Below are positions 1 through 11,823 of a stretch of DNA of 64,000 bases, piece by piece. Position numbers and translations under genes: made by a program. The notes beneath the pieces were generated by a model that was not told the origin of the DNA, searched no databases, and saw nothing but the letters and a program-made list of their open reading frames with translations. Source of the stretch: Lagopus muta (Eukaryota; Chordata; Aves; Galliformes; Phasianidae); the NCBI RefSeq assembly GCF_023343835.1, contig NC_064435.1, forward strand, positions 78,936,134-79,000,133, read 5' to 3'. Positions within the stretch are counted from its first letter, which is position 1. Each line of letters begins with the position of its first letter.

Positions 1-634
1 AGCCCTTCATTGAGAGGAAATTAAAAAAACAAACAATCATTTCCTTGATAGTACAAACATTAGCTACCCATAGCAGTGATGTATATGATATAGTAATATG
101 TATGAAACGTGACTGACAAGGATTAGAACCTTTTTCTTGTAGTCCTTAGCAGCAGCATCACAGCAGTTCAGAACACACCACCTGCTGTCCCTTGCAGCTA
201 CTTGAACGCTGATGGATAACAGATTTTTCAAGAACATTTGCAGAAGAAAAGCCTGGGTACTTAGCATACATCAGCCAGCAATCTGCTCTAAACCCAATGA
301 ATCTTTATTAACTTTATATACCTGGTGAAAAACATTGCTTTTATTTATAGCAAATTGCTACATGAGTAGATCTTGTTCATTTAAAGGTGATCTTTCCTCC
401 TTAACAGAACACCTGCATGAGAAATTATCTGTTATGCCACAAACTAAAGCAAGTAAGAAAATGAACACACGGAACTTAGTAACAAACGTGCAAAAAAATA
501 GACTTTATGTGCCCTGGACTGCCTCACCTTCTACAGCACACAGCATGCAGCAACATTTTCTTTTCATTATCTCACAAGCTCACACTTGTTTTCAATACAC
601 AAGCAAGAGAGTACAAGAGATACATAGATGGCAT

Positions 635-1054
635 TTCATTGTCTTTACACTTAACACATGGAGCATGAGGAACAAGCAAAAAGAGCTACAAGCATGTGCA
701 TGCCTACAAGGGCTGGCATCACTGAGACGTGGTGGGATGGCTCTCACAATTGGAATGTAGGAATACATGGGTATTCTTCCTTCTTCAGGAAAAGCAGGCA
801 GGGGAGAAGGGGAGGGAATGCTGCTCTCTACATCAATGACCAGTTGGAGTTCATGGAGCTCCACCTGGGGGTGGATGAGGAACTGACAGAGAGCTTATGG
901 GTTAGGGTTAAAGGGAAGGCAGGGGAAGGAGACATCGTAGCAGGGGTCTACTACAGGCCACCCAACCAGAAAGACTGACTGGATGAGGCCTTCTATAAAC
1001 ACACAGGAGCAGTTCCATGTTCATCAAAGACAGTCCTCATGGGACTTCAACCAC
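635..1054 (+). mobile_element. Old CR1 LINE, 5' part (endonuclease region)
   Basis: Translation of 658-978 resembles the CR1 endonuclease domain: an ITETWWD-like block, then GRRGG.AALY, ELTESLWVRVKG and GVYYRPP. Upstream of it, in another frame, is a block resembling the start of the domain (NKQKELQ). After a stop at about 976 the family continues as LDEAFYK and then a VLMG..FNH block with a frameshift near 1043. Stops and frameshifts show it is dead. The element breaks off at 1054 and resumes at 2497, because a younger CR1 has inserted between the halves. It is antisense to PIGN. Confidence 0.85.
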
Positions 1055-2496
1055 TTCAACGACTGGAGGAAGGGTCACGTCACTCCCATATACAAGAAGG
1101 GGAGCAGGGAGGACCCGGGGAACTACAGGCCGGTGAGTCTCACCTCCGTGCCTGGGAAGATCATGGAACAGATCCTCCTGGACAACATGCTCGGTCACAT
1201 AAAGAATGAGCATGTGATCCGAGACAGCCAGCACGGCTTCACCAAAGGAAGGTCATGCCTAACTAATCTTGTGGCCTTCTATGATGGAGTGACGGCATTG
1301 GTGGACGAAGGGAAGGCGACCGATGTCATTTACCTGGACCTGAGCAAGGCCTTTGACATGGTCCCCCACCACATCCTCATCTCCAAATTGGAGGGAAGTG
1401 GATTTGATGGGTGGACGACCCGATGGATAAGCAATTGGTTGAAAGGCCGCAGACAGAGGGTGGTGGTCAATGGCTCTATGTCCAGGTGGAGGCCGGTAAC
1501 AAGCGGTGTCCCCCAAGGGTCTGTCTTGGGACCGGTGCTCTTTAACATCTTTATTAATGACATCGATGAGGGAATTGAGTGCACCCTCAGCAAGTTTGCT
1601 GACGACACCAAGCTGAGTGGTGCGGTTGATACGGTGGAAGGAAGGGATGCCATTCAGAGGGACCTCGACAGGCTGGAGGGCTGGGCTCGGGTGAACCTGA
1701 TGAGGTTCAACACGGCAAAGTGCAAGGTTTTGCATTTGGGCCGGAAGAACCCCAGGCACCTGTACAGGCTGGGAGGAGCGGTCCTTGAGAGCAGCTCGGC
1801 AGAGAAGGACTTGGGGGTCCTGATGGACGAGAGACTGAATATGAGCCAGCAGTGTGCTCTGGCAGCTCGAAAGGCAAATGGGATCCTGGGCTCCATCAGG
1901 AGAGGGGTGGCCAGCAGGGACAGGGAGGTGATTGTCCCTCTCTACTCGGCTCTTGTGAGGCCCCATCTGGAGTACTGTGTCCAGGTGTGGAGCCCTCAGT
2001 ACAAGAAAGACATTGAGATTTTGGAAAGGGTCCAGAGGAGGGCGACTAAGATGATCAGGGGGCTGGAGCACCTCCCCTATGAGGACAGGCTGAGGGAGTT
2101 GGGCTTGTTCAGCCTGGAGAAGAGAAGGCTGCGGGGTGACCTCATTGCAGCCTATCAATACCTGAAGGGAACCTACACCCAGGAGGGGAGTAAATTCTTC
2201 AAAAGGGCTGACAACAGCAGGACTAGGGGAAATGGATCCAAGTTGAAGGAGGGAAGATTTAGGTTAGATGTTAGGGGGAAGTTCTTTACTAGGAGAGTGG
2301 TTAGGCCCTGGAACGGGCTGCCCAGGGAGGCTGTGGATGCCCCGTCCTTGGACGTGTTTAAGGCCAGGTTGGACGGGGTCCTGGGCAACCTGATCTGAAT
2401 ATGTATGTTTGGTGGCCCTGCTAGGCAGGGGGGTTGGAACTACATGATCCTTGGGGTCCCTTCCAACCCGGGTGATTCTGTGATTCTGTGATTCAA
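1055..2496 (+). mobile_element. Young CR1 LINE, 5'-truncated, with open reverse transcriptase frame
   Basis: The open frame containing this element runs without a stop to 2398 (471 codons from the ATG at 983), but roughly its first 25 codons are old-CR1 sequence read out of frame, so about 446 codons belong to this copy. Reverse transcriptase motifs in order are [18 protein letters not shown], motif [10 protein letters not shown] (Asp codon 1337-1339), motif [12 protein letters not shown] (from 1502) and motif C FADD (1595-1606). The FADD form is usual in CR1. The C-terminal block ends GVLGNLI, followed by a 97-base 3' end with tandem ATTCTGTG units. The 5' end, endonuclease and first frame are missing, so the copy cannot move alone. 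A shared TTCAA at 1055-1059 and 2492-2496 marks the junctions. Confidence 0.92.
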
Positions 2497-3968
2497 TATC
2501 TGTTGGAAGGAAAACACAGCAGGGCGCCAGAATTAAAGAGGTTCCTGGAATGCATCGATGATAACTTCCTCTTCCAAGTGGTATAGGAACTCAAAAGAAA
2601 AGGTGCTATACTGGACCTTATCTCACCAACAAGGAGAAGCTGGTGAGTAACGTGACGCTCAAAGACAGCTTCAGCCACAGTGTCAACAAAACAGTGGAGT
2701 TGAAGATCCTTAGGGTGTAAAAGAGGATACGCAGCAAGCTTGCTACTCGGGAGTTCAGGAGAACAGACTTTGACCTCTTCAGGGAACTGCTTGCCAGGGT
2801 GACATGGGATAAAGTTCTAGAGGGAAGAAAGGCCCAAGAAAGCCAGTCAACATTCAAGAACCATCTCCTCCAAGCCCTGCAGCAGTGCATTCCAAGAAAA
2901 AGGAAGGCAGGCAAGAATGCCAGGAAGTTTAGTTTCTGTGGATCAACAAGATGCTCCTGGACTTACTTTGGCACAAAAGTAAGTCTATAAGGACTGGAAG
3001 TAGGAACAAGTTACCTGGAAGGACTATAAAAAAGTTGTCAGAAAAGCCAGGGATCAAGATACGAAAGCTGAAACCCAGACAGAATTAAATTTAGCCAGGG
3101 ACATAAAGGAAACAACATTTACAGATACAATAGTGATTAAAAAGAAGGCCAGCGAAGGCGTAAGCCCTCTCTGAAAGGAAATCAGAGACACAGTCACGAG
3201 GCATATGCAGAAAGCTGAAGTATTCAGTGACTTCTTTGCTTTAGTCTTCACTGGCAAGGACTCTAGCTGCACCATTCAAGTTGCAGAAAGTAGAGGTAAG
3301 AACAGGGAGAAGGAAGATCTGCCTGCTGTAAGTGAAGATCAGGTTCAAGACCATCTAAAGAACTAGAAGGTGCATAAGTCCATGGGACCCAATGGGATCT
3401 ATTCACAGGTTCTGAGGGAACTGGGGGATGACATTGCTGAGCAGCTATCCATTATATTTGAGAGGTCATGGCAATCTGGTGTAGTTCCAACTGATTGGAA
3501 AAGGGGAAACATAACACCCCATGTGCCAAGATCATGGCACAGATCCTCCTAAAGGCATTACTAAGGCACATGGAAAACAAAGATGAGGTGATTGGTGGTA
3601 ACCAAGATGGCTTCATCAAGGACAAGTCATGTCTGACAAATTTGGTGGCCTTTTCTGATGGAGTCACAGCCTAAGTGGATAAAGGAAAAGCATCTGACGT
3701 AATCTAAATAAATTTGTGTGAATTTGTGCATTTGATACTGTCCTACACAATATCCTGGTCACCAAATAGGAAAAAAAAAAATGGATTTGATGGATGGACC
3801 ACTCACTGGATAAGGAATTATCTGGACAGCCTCACTCAGACAGTTGCGGTCAGTAGCTCAGTGTCCAAGTGGGCCAGGCTGGATGGGGCTGTGAGCAACC
3901 TGGTCTAGTGAGAGGAGTCCCTGCCTATGGCAGGGGGGTTGGAAACAGCTTTTCCCTTCCACTCTCCC
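2497..3968 (+). mobile_element. Old CR1 LINE, 3' part, decayed
   Basis: This resumes the element interrupted at 1054. The first codons read ICWKENTAG, directly continuing the VLMG..FNH block of the left half. It then covers the region between endonuclease and reverse transcriptase (2540-3300), the RT start (about 3370-3530, with VLRELGDDIAEQLS and [14 protein letters not shown]), a [16 protein letters not shown] block near 3620-3660 and a GFDGWTTHWIRNYL block near 3785-3830. At about 3875 it jumps to the C-terminal end (RLDGAVSNLV, stop at 3906) and a short 3' tail with GGGGGGTTGGAA. Many stops, frameshifts and internal deletions show age. Confidence 0.85.
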
Positions 3969-4377
3969 ACATTCTTTCAGCACCAGTGACAATTTCTGAC
4001 TTGAATACATTTTAAAAGAGGAAAAAGTAAAACAAAGGCAGTAGAAGTGCAGACTTCACAAACTAATGTACGGTTTGTGTTATCACCAGAAATTACAATA
4101 ATGCTGAATTACTGAAACTGAAAAACTAAGACACTTGATGACAAGAATATCCTCTTTCCTAGCTGCTACATACCACTGCTCCTAGAGATGGGGACAAATT
4201 CTCGATGCTGCAAAAAACCAACTGCAAAAATTTGTCATTTCAAAGGCAGAAAGAAGTACCAAGACACCAAAGCTGCCCTTGTTTCTCTTATTCCTCCGAG
4301 AACTCTTTCCAGCATTACAAATAACGACCTCCAGAAATTAAGCATTCTGGATCCAAATTCTTTTCAGATGGACTTAC

Positions 4378-4609
4378 CGCAGGTAAGGTGCTTGGGGAGT
4401 ATTGTTGCTGTTCAATTCAAACAGAGAATCTGCCCGCAGACCATCAGCAACAAAGAGTACCAGGCGCTTTGCTGGAGGTGGCAGTGGAGTTTGCTGAGGA
4501 GTCATACCATGAACCAGAGGGGAGCTGAAGTAGATGTCAAAAATAGAGGCCATGAAGACAAAATGCACAAGGAGACCAGCAAGTATGAAGACTGGTATAC
4601 CCATGGTAA
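4378..4609 (-). CDS. PIGN: PIGN first coding exon (GPI ethanolamine phosphate transferase 1, N-terminus)
   Basis: PIGN is the ER-membrane enzyme that adds ethanolamine phosphate to the first mannose of GPI-anchor precursors. Coding begins at the ATG on 4604-4602 in a strong ACCATGG context and runs 227 bases (75 codons plus two bases). Residues about 4-24 form a hydrophobic signal anchor ([20 protein letters not shown]). The family hallmark [10 protein letters not shown] follows, then [12 protein letters not shown], the opening strand of the alkaline-phosphatase-like catalytic domain, whose VADG aspartate is a metal ligand in the family. The exon ends CTGCG before GTAAGT (plus-strand acttac, 4372-4377), splitting an Arg codon. 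Two acceptors are possible: AG at 4610-4611, leaving five untranslated bases before the ATG, or AG at 4638-4639, which has a good pyrimidine tract. The rest of the roughly 930-residue protein lies left of the window. Confidence 0.93.
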
Positions 4610-4939
4610 CTGAAGGCCAGCAAGGAAAAACCCAACACTAGAAAGAGTAAGAGAAATACAGTTAGTCATATGAAACTTGGTTTTTATTTATTATTATATA
4701 CTTATATCATTTATCACAGGAATACTATTACTAGACTGATTACCCAGACCCGTAACCAACCTCTATTTACATAAAGAAGCTTGTTCAGAGAAATTCTGGT
4801 TCTGGTCATCACCTTGTTGTCTCAGACTATCAGATAGCTACATCACAGCAATACACCTCTGGCATTTACAGGGATATCAGATGGCTTCAAAAGACCATAA
4901 AATCAGGCCAGCTTCTGTGACAAGCAGAGGCCTTGCTTT

Positions 4940-5060
4940 ATCTGCAGCAGTGACAGCAGACCGGGACAAGGCGACGTCTCCATGAACACACTGCCCTCTA
5001 CCGGCCGACTGCGTAACAGCGTTGCGGTTGTTAAGGCGCGTACAGAGCAAAAACAGCTAG
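4940..5060. promoter_or_regulatory. CpG-dense intronic block near the PIGN start exon
   Basis: About ten CpG dinucleotides fall within roughly 90 bases (for example ACCGGG, GGCGACG, CCGGCCGACTGCG, AAGGCGCGTAC), while the flanking kilobases are AT-rich and nearly free of CpG. It lies about 350 bases upstream of the PIGN ATG exon in gene sense. Retained CpGs in an intron usually mean an unmethylated, factor-bound element or a recent insertion. The block also holds the CTCF-like match at 4988-5006. The function is inferred only. Confidence 0.45.
4988..5006 (-). promoter_or_regulatory. CTCF-like binding site
   Basis: The minus strand reads GGCCGGTAGAGGGCAGTGT, which fits the vertebrate CTCF core (CC..YAGRKGGC followed by RSY) at nearly all strong positions. 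It sits in the CpG-dense block, a typical setting for constitutive CTCF occupancy. This is a motif match only; no occupancy data are available. Confidence 0.5.
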
Positions 5061-8000
5061 GGAAAGCCATCCTACAGCAAGCACCAAAAGCTGCAAAGTT
5101 GCTTTTTCTAAGTTTACCATCAATTCTAGGCTCATTGCACTCTGCTTATACACGGAAATCTTATTTTAAATGAACAAAGATGCTGTGTGTGAGTGAAGAA
5201 CACTCTTCTAAAATAGATAACAAAAGCACAACAGGTGAAGAATGATGTTTCAGCTGGATACTAACCTGTGCTTTCACAGTGCTTTTCCTAACCTCTCAAT
5301 CTTAGAAGTCAAGTTAGGGATACAAATATGCTTAACATTAGATACACCGAAAATGTATGCATCTACCACATATACAGAGAGTTTCACATAAAGGCAGTGC
5401 AAACACATAGGACTCAAGTAAGCTTGGGGACTGTCTGAAAGAGACTACTAGCTCTGTCAAAGTTGACAACTTCATTGTATAAATGAGGTAATTATCAGGT
5501 CTACCCAAAAATCACCTCAATTTACTAATTCAGAAACAGATCTTCCTAATAAATAGCCTGGAAGGTGCAGCAGGCATTCAACTTTGGATATCAACGCACA
5601 CCTTTCTCCTAAGGAAACTATTCAGAATCTACTTAATGCTCCTACATGAGAACACTTCTTACCTTGCTGCCTACAAAATTTCAATAGTCAGAAACATGGA
5701 CAGACAGCCAACTGACAGCCAACACATGGCATTATCATCAGGTAAAGAAGAAAGGCTTCACTACCATATTACTCATCCTGACAAAAACTGAAATGTTTTT
5801 GTAAAATAAAAACTTCAAAGAGCCAGGAAAACCCACCAACTGGAAAAGATTTGAAAGTTTTATAGATAAATAATCCAAATTAAGTGTAACTTGTCACAGT
5901 AAAATTCAGGCCTCAATGCAGCTCAACTGCAAGTTACAGCTCCTTTAAGTTTGCCTATTGAAATACAGATGCAACAGCCTCCATCCTAATCGAAATAATT
6001 AATGCAGCAATTTCCAATTTCAGAGATGGGACTAAAAAGAAAGGAGACTGAGATAGATAAAGCATTTCAAAAGAGACATCTGGCAGTCATATCAGTAAAG
6101 AGTACGTTTTGATCACTTAAGCAGGAACTCGCACACTTCTGTGTCTACAAGTGAGATTCCAATAGAGACCTACAGCATTTTTGAAGCATCTGTTCAGTTA
6201 TTGCTTTTATAAGTAGTCAGAGTTCCTGCATGAAATTGAATACACAAAACCACAATCACAGAAATACCACTAACATGGGACCTCATTTTATTTTGTTTAT
6301 TTTCCATAGGGGTGCATCTTTTGATGTAGTTATGCTGTCTGAAAAGAGAATCCAAGCTATCAAGACCTAAAACTGATATGACTAAATACCCCACTAAACA
6401 AAGCATGTTACTTCAATTGGATTCTTGCCATTGGGTGCTTCTAATGCTAGAATTCCATAGCTTAATATATTCTAAATTCCAACTACAGTAACAGTAACCT
6501 AAACCATTTTCACCACTAGGCATTTCTCTTCAACTCTCCCCAGGCCTGAGACCAAGCTTGCAGCAGTAAGAGCGTAATCAACACAACTCAAGTTTAATAT
6601 CATCAGATCTACAGTGATCTACAAACTTAATTCCAAAAAAGAGTTTTACATTTGCAACACAGTCTGATCATATTATAGTCGACTATGCTGGTCACAATTT
6701 TAACACATTTAACTGCTCATCACCATCAGGTGACAGCTTCACTATTAAATTTCTTGGTGCCCAGCAAGTCTCTAGCATGATTTTCTTGGTGGGAAGAACA
6801 GGGAACATCTATCCCAGAAAAACTCAGACACCCCTTGAGACAGCCTTCATGCCTTCCAGGCACAGAGGAGCACAGGTAACACGTCTAAGGAACATGCATC
6901 CATGCATGTATCCTAGCAGGAAGGACGCTTAGCTAAGCACTGTGCCTCTGCATCTCAAGAGATACAGAAATGTAATCCAGCTTTTACAGACTACCACACA
7001 AAGGAAAAGAGTTCCTAGTTCTTCTCCCTCCACCATTGGAAAAGACATCACAAGCAAATTTATCTGTAGAGTCTGGTGCTTGGTGGTTCAAGGCAGAAAC
7101 CATACAAGGCATGCTAAAAGGAAGAAATAACCAGAATCAAAAGAAAAGTAGGTTATGTATTAGGTTATTTATGAGAAAACGCTAAATGCCAAGAGAAGAA
7201 AAAAATACATTAAACACACACAAAGCTCTTTTCACTTTGGATGACAAGTGACTAAATCTAAGAACTTAGTAGTAGTGCAAAATCTATGCCCTCGTTGGCT
7301 TGGTCAGCAAAAAAAAAGTAGTTAAACAAACTGAAACTAGAGGACATATCTTACATCTTCCTGCCAATAAAACCTAAGTCAAAGATATATCAGCATTTTG
7401 TTCCACTGATATTTTCCCAGGCACTGAAGTGACTTAGTATGCTACCTCCCAAAATCTGAAGATGTAATCTTCGCCCAAATCTTGACTGCATTATTCAGTG
7501 TAGTTTTGTGTATTCTGTCACATACCAAGAGAAAGGAACACGGCTTCTGGACTTGCAAACAACAGGCTGAGAGTCAGGAGCACCTATAGGTTGCAACCTA
7601 TTTGTCACACGCTATTTCTTACAGTCCATCCGAAATGCTACTTACAATAATGCAGCTCAGCCAGACAACTCATCTCCTTACAGACCCATCCAAACTAGTA
7701 AAGAGAATATCACACTCAGATTTCTTGTTTTATTTCTATATTTGTTTCTCCTACTATCACCATCTCCCTAAACTAAATACAGAGCCAATAATGATGCTGC
7801 CCAGCCTCCAGCCTGACAGAATTTAAACCCCACATTTAAAGTACTTTATTCAAACAATTTGGAACCAACAACAGATTTTCAGATATTGACTGGAAAGTAC
7901 GTAAGAACCATCAGGCCACTCACTGCCTGCAATATAAGTTGTACATGGGAAGAGAGCAAATGGGAAATTAGCACTGCCCTGAGCTGGTGGGCTTCACCAG

Positions 8001-10260
8001 TGTTTGCCACTTCCGTCATTATTGGATTTTGTATGTGAGCAGACAAAAGAGCACACAGATGAAAGGGGAGCACTTGTCCTGAAAGAAAAGATAAGACAGA
8101 ATCAGCAGGCACCTTTCCTGAAGTCTACAAGATTAAAGACAAGCAGCAGAAACCTCCTGGCTGTAATTATTTTTTCTTAGGGGGGGTTATTTGAACAGAT
8201 GAAAGGGTTGGTTTGTTTGTTTTAAAAGAATCCCCAGAGAGAAAACTCACCCCATCTGCACCAGCCAGGAACAAAAGAGACCTCCTCCTTCTTTGTACTC
8301 ACATCTATCAAAAACTGCAGAAAGCCCTCTTTCAGTGGCAAGTTCGTCACTAGTGGTCATGGAAGTAAAAGAACTACAGTAATGAAAACTGTGACAGTAG
8401 CAAGGGAACAAGACAGCTACAATGAGCCACCAAAGCCCCATCAAAGACAAGAAGCAAGCAATTTATTTCACATTAGCTTTTTATTCCTTTCAATCTTACC
8501 CACATCTTGCTAACAAGATGTTTTCTGACTCGCTTCAAAGTCCAGTACTTCCTTAGCAGTCAGTTCTGACTGCCACACAACCAGCATCCACAGTCCCATG
8601 AAAGATCAGAGCCCTTAAAGCTAAACAGGAACGTTGATATAATTAAGGAAATGAGGCACCTTCTCCAAAGGAATCAACATCTAAATTCTATTTCCCCGAC
8701 CTTGTAATCTCTCAGCATTATAAATTAGACAAAGAAAATCATATTTGCACTGCATCGTATAGTTCTTTGTGAGAAATGTCACATTTTCTTTCCCTGCCTT
8801 TTCCCCCCCTCTAAATATGCAATAAAACAACCACAAAATACCATACGGAACATGCCCCAATGGCAGGAATATTTTTTAAGGATAATAAAATGTCAAGAGA
8901 GGGAGCTCAAGACACATTAGTCATTTCTTTTAGAGACACCATGCCTCACTAAATATTGTCAAGTCTGTTGCGTAAGATGAAAAAAAATCCATTGGAAAGG
9001 CATTTTCAATAAGCATCAATGGCCTTGGTAAGAATCTTTTGTAGAAAAAAAAGAAATGGACGAGAATGCTTGCTATGTTTCTAGCTGATGAATACATTTT
9101 TCAGCTAAACAGTACAGCGCATTACATAATTTAAACTGTCAAATTTGTGGCTGTGCAATTTGTCCACATATAAAACATGATCCTTTTGCTAAGGGTAGGG
9201 AAGCAAAATGGAAGTTTTGCTGTGTGACAGTACTTTAAATGCCGTGGCAATTATATATCACCCAAGACAGCCCTAGCAGCCTTTACGCTATTCTTTTACT
9301 AATTTAAATGTTTAAAGGGTTACACTAGTCAAGCAATACAAGCGATTTCCTGCTCTCAAAGCATATGTCCATTGACTACACACTTATACAGACTTACCAG
9401 CCAGTCTCAGATTAAGCTTTCTTGCATCTTTACACAATACTTAGACAAAGGAGATCCCAAAACCTCGCATTTGTTTCACACGTGAAGCAAATAATAAAAA
9501 TGGATAGAGGCGAGATTCTGATCAAGACCCTTTTCCTCCTTTCCCAAACTCCATTTTCTCTCCCGTGAGGTATAATATGTTCTGTCAGATAATGAAGCTG
9601 CAATGACAGTATTTTTGCTTGCACCTGCACTGAAGTGGCTTTGGTAATTTAAACCATCTGTTTAAAATGATTTTATGTTCAGCGCCTCCATTAATTTTAT
9701 GGATTATAATAGCAAATGATATCTGTTTTAAATTTTAAATGTTGTTCAGTGAAGTAGATCCAAACCCGAGGCAAAGAGCTCAAGGAATATTTAACTTCCT
9801 TTTTAATATCATTTGATAATCAAAATTGCTCTGCCTAAAAAAACAACAACAACAACAAAATCTCTTTTGCTAAAACATTCCAAAGAGAAACCTGGCTATG
9901 AACTACAAGGCAGAATAACCAACAGAACTTATCTGTAAATCAGTTACCTGTAATGCCAGCCTACACATTTCTCTGCAAATTATCCTGTAAACATGCAATA
10001 AGTTTCCACAAACCTCCCAGGCACAGAAACATACTCAAGTACAACACTGACAAGAAGAGAGCACTGAGAAAGGACAGTGGTGGTTTTTTCATGCTTTGAG
10101 GCATGAAAGAGAACAAAAGCATCATCCCCTGGTAACGCTTGCCAGCCAATTGTAGAAAAATGGAAGCGTAGAATGCAGCACTGTATTTGTTCATGATGCA
10201 GACAGATAAAAGGTCAGAACTCAGAGAAAATAAAACTCAACAGTAACAAGTGCTGTGGGT

Positions 10261-10296
10261 GTTTTTGTTGTTGTTTTGTTGTTGTTGTTGTTTTTC
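10261..10296. repeat. Imperfect GTT simple repeat
   Basis: Runs of GTT triplets interrupted by extra T bases, in the PIGN 5' intron. It is low-complexity sequence with no sign of function. Confidence 0.85.
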
Positions 10297-11175
10297 CCTA
10301 TGAATCAGCTATTTCACTGATAACAGTATTCTGGGCCACTTATGTGTTTTCGGGAGGTCTTTACAACACCTTCTTGAGTTTGTTTTTTTTTTAAACTTCA
10401 AAGTCACGGAGCCAATTTTTATTACCAAGTCTTCTTCAAGCGTCACTGTTCTACAGCTAAACATCATATTTCCATCTCAACGTGGACTATTCAGTTCTTT
10501 GTCCTGCCAACAGAATTTTGCATTGCTTTGTATGACTATTCTTGCAGAGAATAAAGACTTTATTTTCATTTTTTCATGCTCTTCTTGCAGGTCTTGTAAA
10601 CAGATTTTTGATATTAAAAGTTTCATAGGATATTTGGGGGGATAGAATGACACCTGGGAACAGAAACCATCACATCTGCCACCAGGACTGCTAGGGTCAA
10701 CAAACAAGTACTTAAAAAAAAAAACCACAAGTGCATTGATGGCAGTTAGCCATAGCAGTCTAGCTGTCTCAGTGGAGACCTCCCTGACAATCCAAGGCTG
10801 AAAACACCCCCAAGATATTTTTAAAGAGATTTACAATAAAACTACTCAGTAAGACACAGACACAGTAAGATACAAGTAAGATACAAGCACTACAGTTTCT
10901 CGCTTCAGAAACAAAGGGCCAAAGGATCGAACACTTGAAAGTCCTACTGCAAATATTAAAGTAGAGCACACAGAGAAAAAAACACACAAGGAAAATGATA
11001 GAAGACGACCTTGCAAATAAATTTAGCTTGCAAATTTGTTCGGTACATATACAGAAAAAAACATTCAAAGAAAATGGTGCTTAAAGAAGCCAGTATAAGT
11101 AAGGATTTAAAAAGTTGACGCAGAAGAGTTTTGTTTTACTAAGTCAGATTTTCTTTTCAACTGTTAACCAAACAC

Positions 11176-11823
11176 ATGCAATATCTCCAAAGCCACTTAT
11201 CTGCCGGATCTTGCACACAGGCCTATTTTACCAATAATTTCAGGGTAAGGAAAAAGGACAACAAGACAACCTTCTCTATGTCTTTATTACTGAAAGTATT
11301 ATTTAATGCTTTAAAGTCGAATTATGATTTCACAGGTTCACACTCTTTCAAAGTAGAGTTTCTTAAAAAGAACTTACGAGCTCGTGAGAACAAAAGCACT
11401 ATTTCAACCAATATACTAGCCAGAAGCATTGTATCCGATTACTCAGCTCAGCCAGCTAGGAGAATCGATATCTTACTCCTCTTTGCTTCACAAATCTGTT
11501 ACAGCAATGCCGATCTAGGAAGAACCGAGCGCCCCGCAGACGCCGGACAGTGGTCGACTGCTCTCCAAGGTGCTGAACTGGCGGCGCAGACCTGCGGCTT
11601 CGCTGCTCCGGCAGACCTACCCTGCACACGGCCTGCCTGCATCACTCCAAGCTTCCCTCGTTGGGAGCTTTCAAAGGGAAATTCCTTCTTTCTGTTATCC
11701 TACACTTCTTTCTCAGACTCTTCAAGCCTTCAGAAGGATCTTGCCTCTGCTCCAGCAGCACGTGGCTGCAATTGCAGATCTAAGTCCCCAGGGAAATCCA
11801 TCTTAAAGCCAGGCTTTCAGTAG
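11176..11823 (+). other. Unassigned 215-codon open frame over a CpG cluster
   Basis: An ATG at 11176 opens 215 codons ending at TAG. I do not recognise the product: there is no signal peptide, membrane segment or motif, and composition changes from Lys/Asn-rich to Ala/Pro/Ser-rich where the DNA becomes CpG-rich (11505-11640). It runs opposite to PIGN inside its 5' intron. About 0.25 frames of this length would be expected by chance in 64 kb, so it may well be noise. On the minus strand a good donor (GTAAGT, plus 11372-11377) lies below the CpG cluster, so an untranslated PIGN exon is an alternative reading. Confidence 0.15.

Larger units (their letters stand above)
1..4377 (-). other. PIGN: PIGN intron after the first coding exon (partial)
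   Basis: This stretch lies downstream, in minus-strand sense, of the splice donor at 4372-4377. It contains no further PIGN exon that I can recognise; the next expected block of the protein is absent, so the intron must continue beyond the left edge. About 635-3968 is occupied by CR1 LINE sequence, described separately. Bases 1-634 and 3969-4377 are AT-rich single-copy-looking sequence with only short chance frames. Confidence 0.7.

Noticed and set aside
1259..2158. Long minus-strand frame of 299 codons
   Set aside because: It is the complement of the CR1 coding region. It has no independent motif, and its openness follows from the GC-rich codon pattern of the plus-strand frame.
983..2398. 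A 471-codon protein taken as a host gene
   Set aside because: It is CR1 reverse transcriptase, and its first ~25 codons come from another, older CR1 in the wrong frame.
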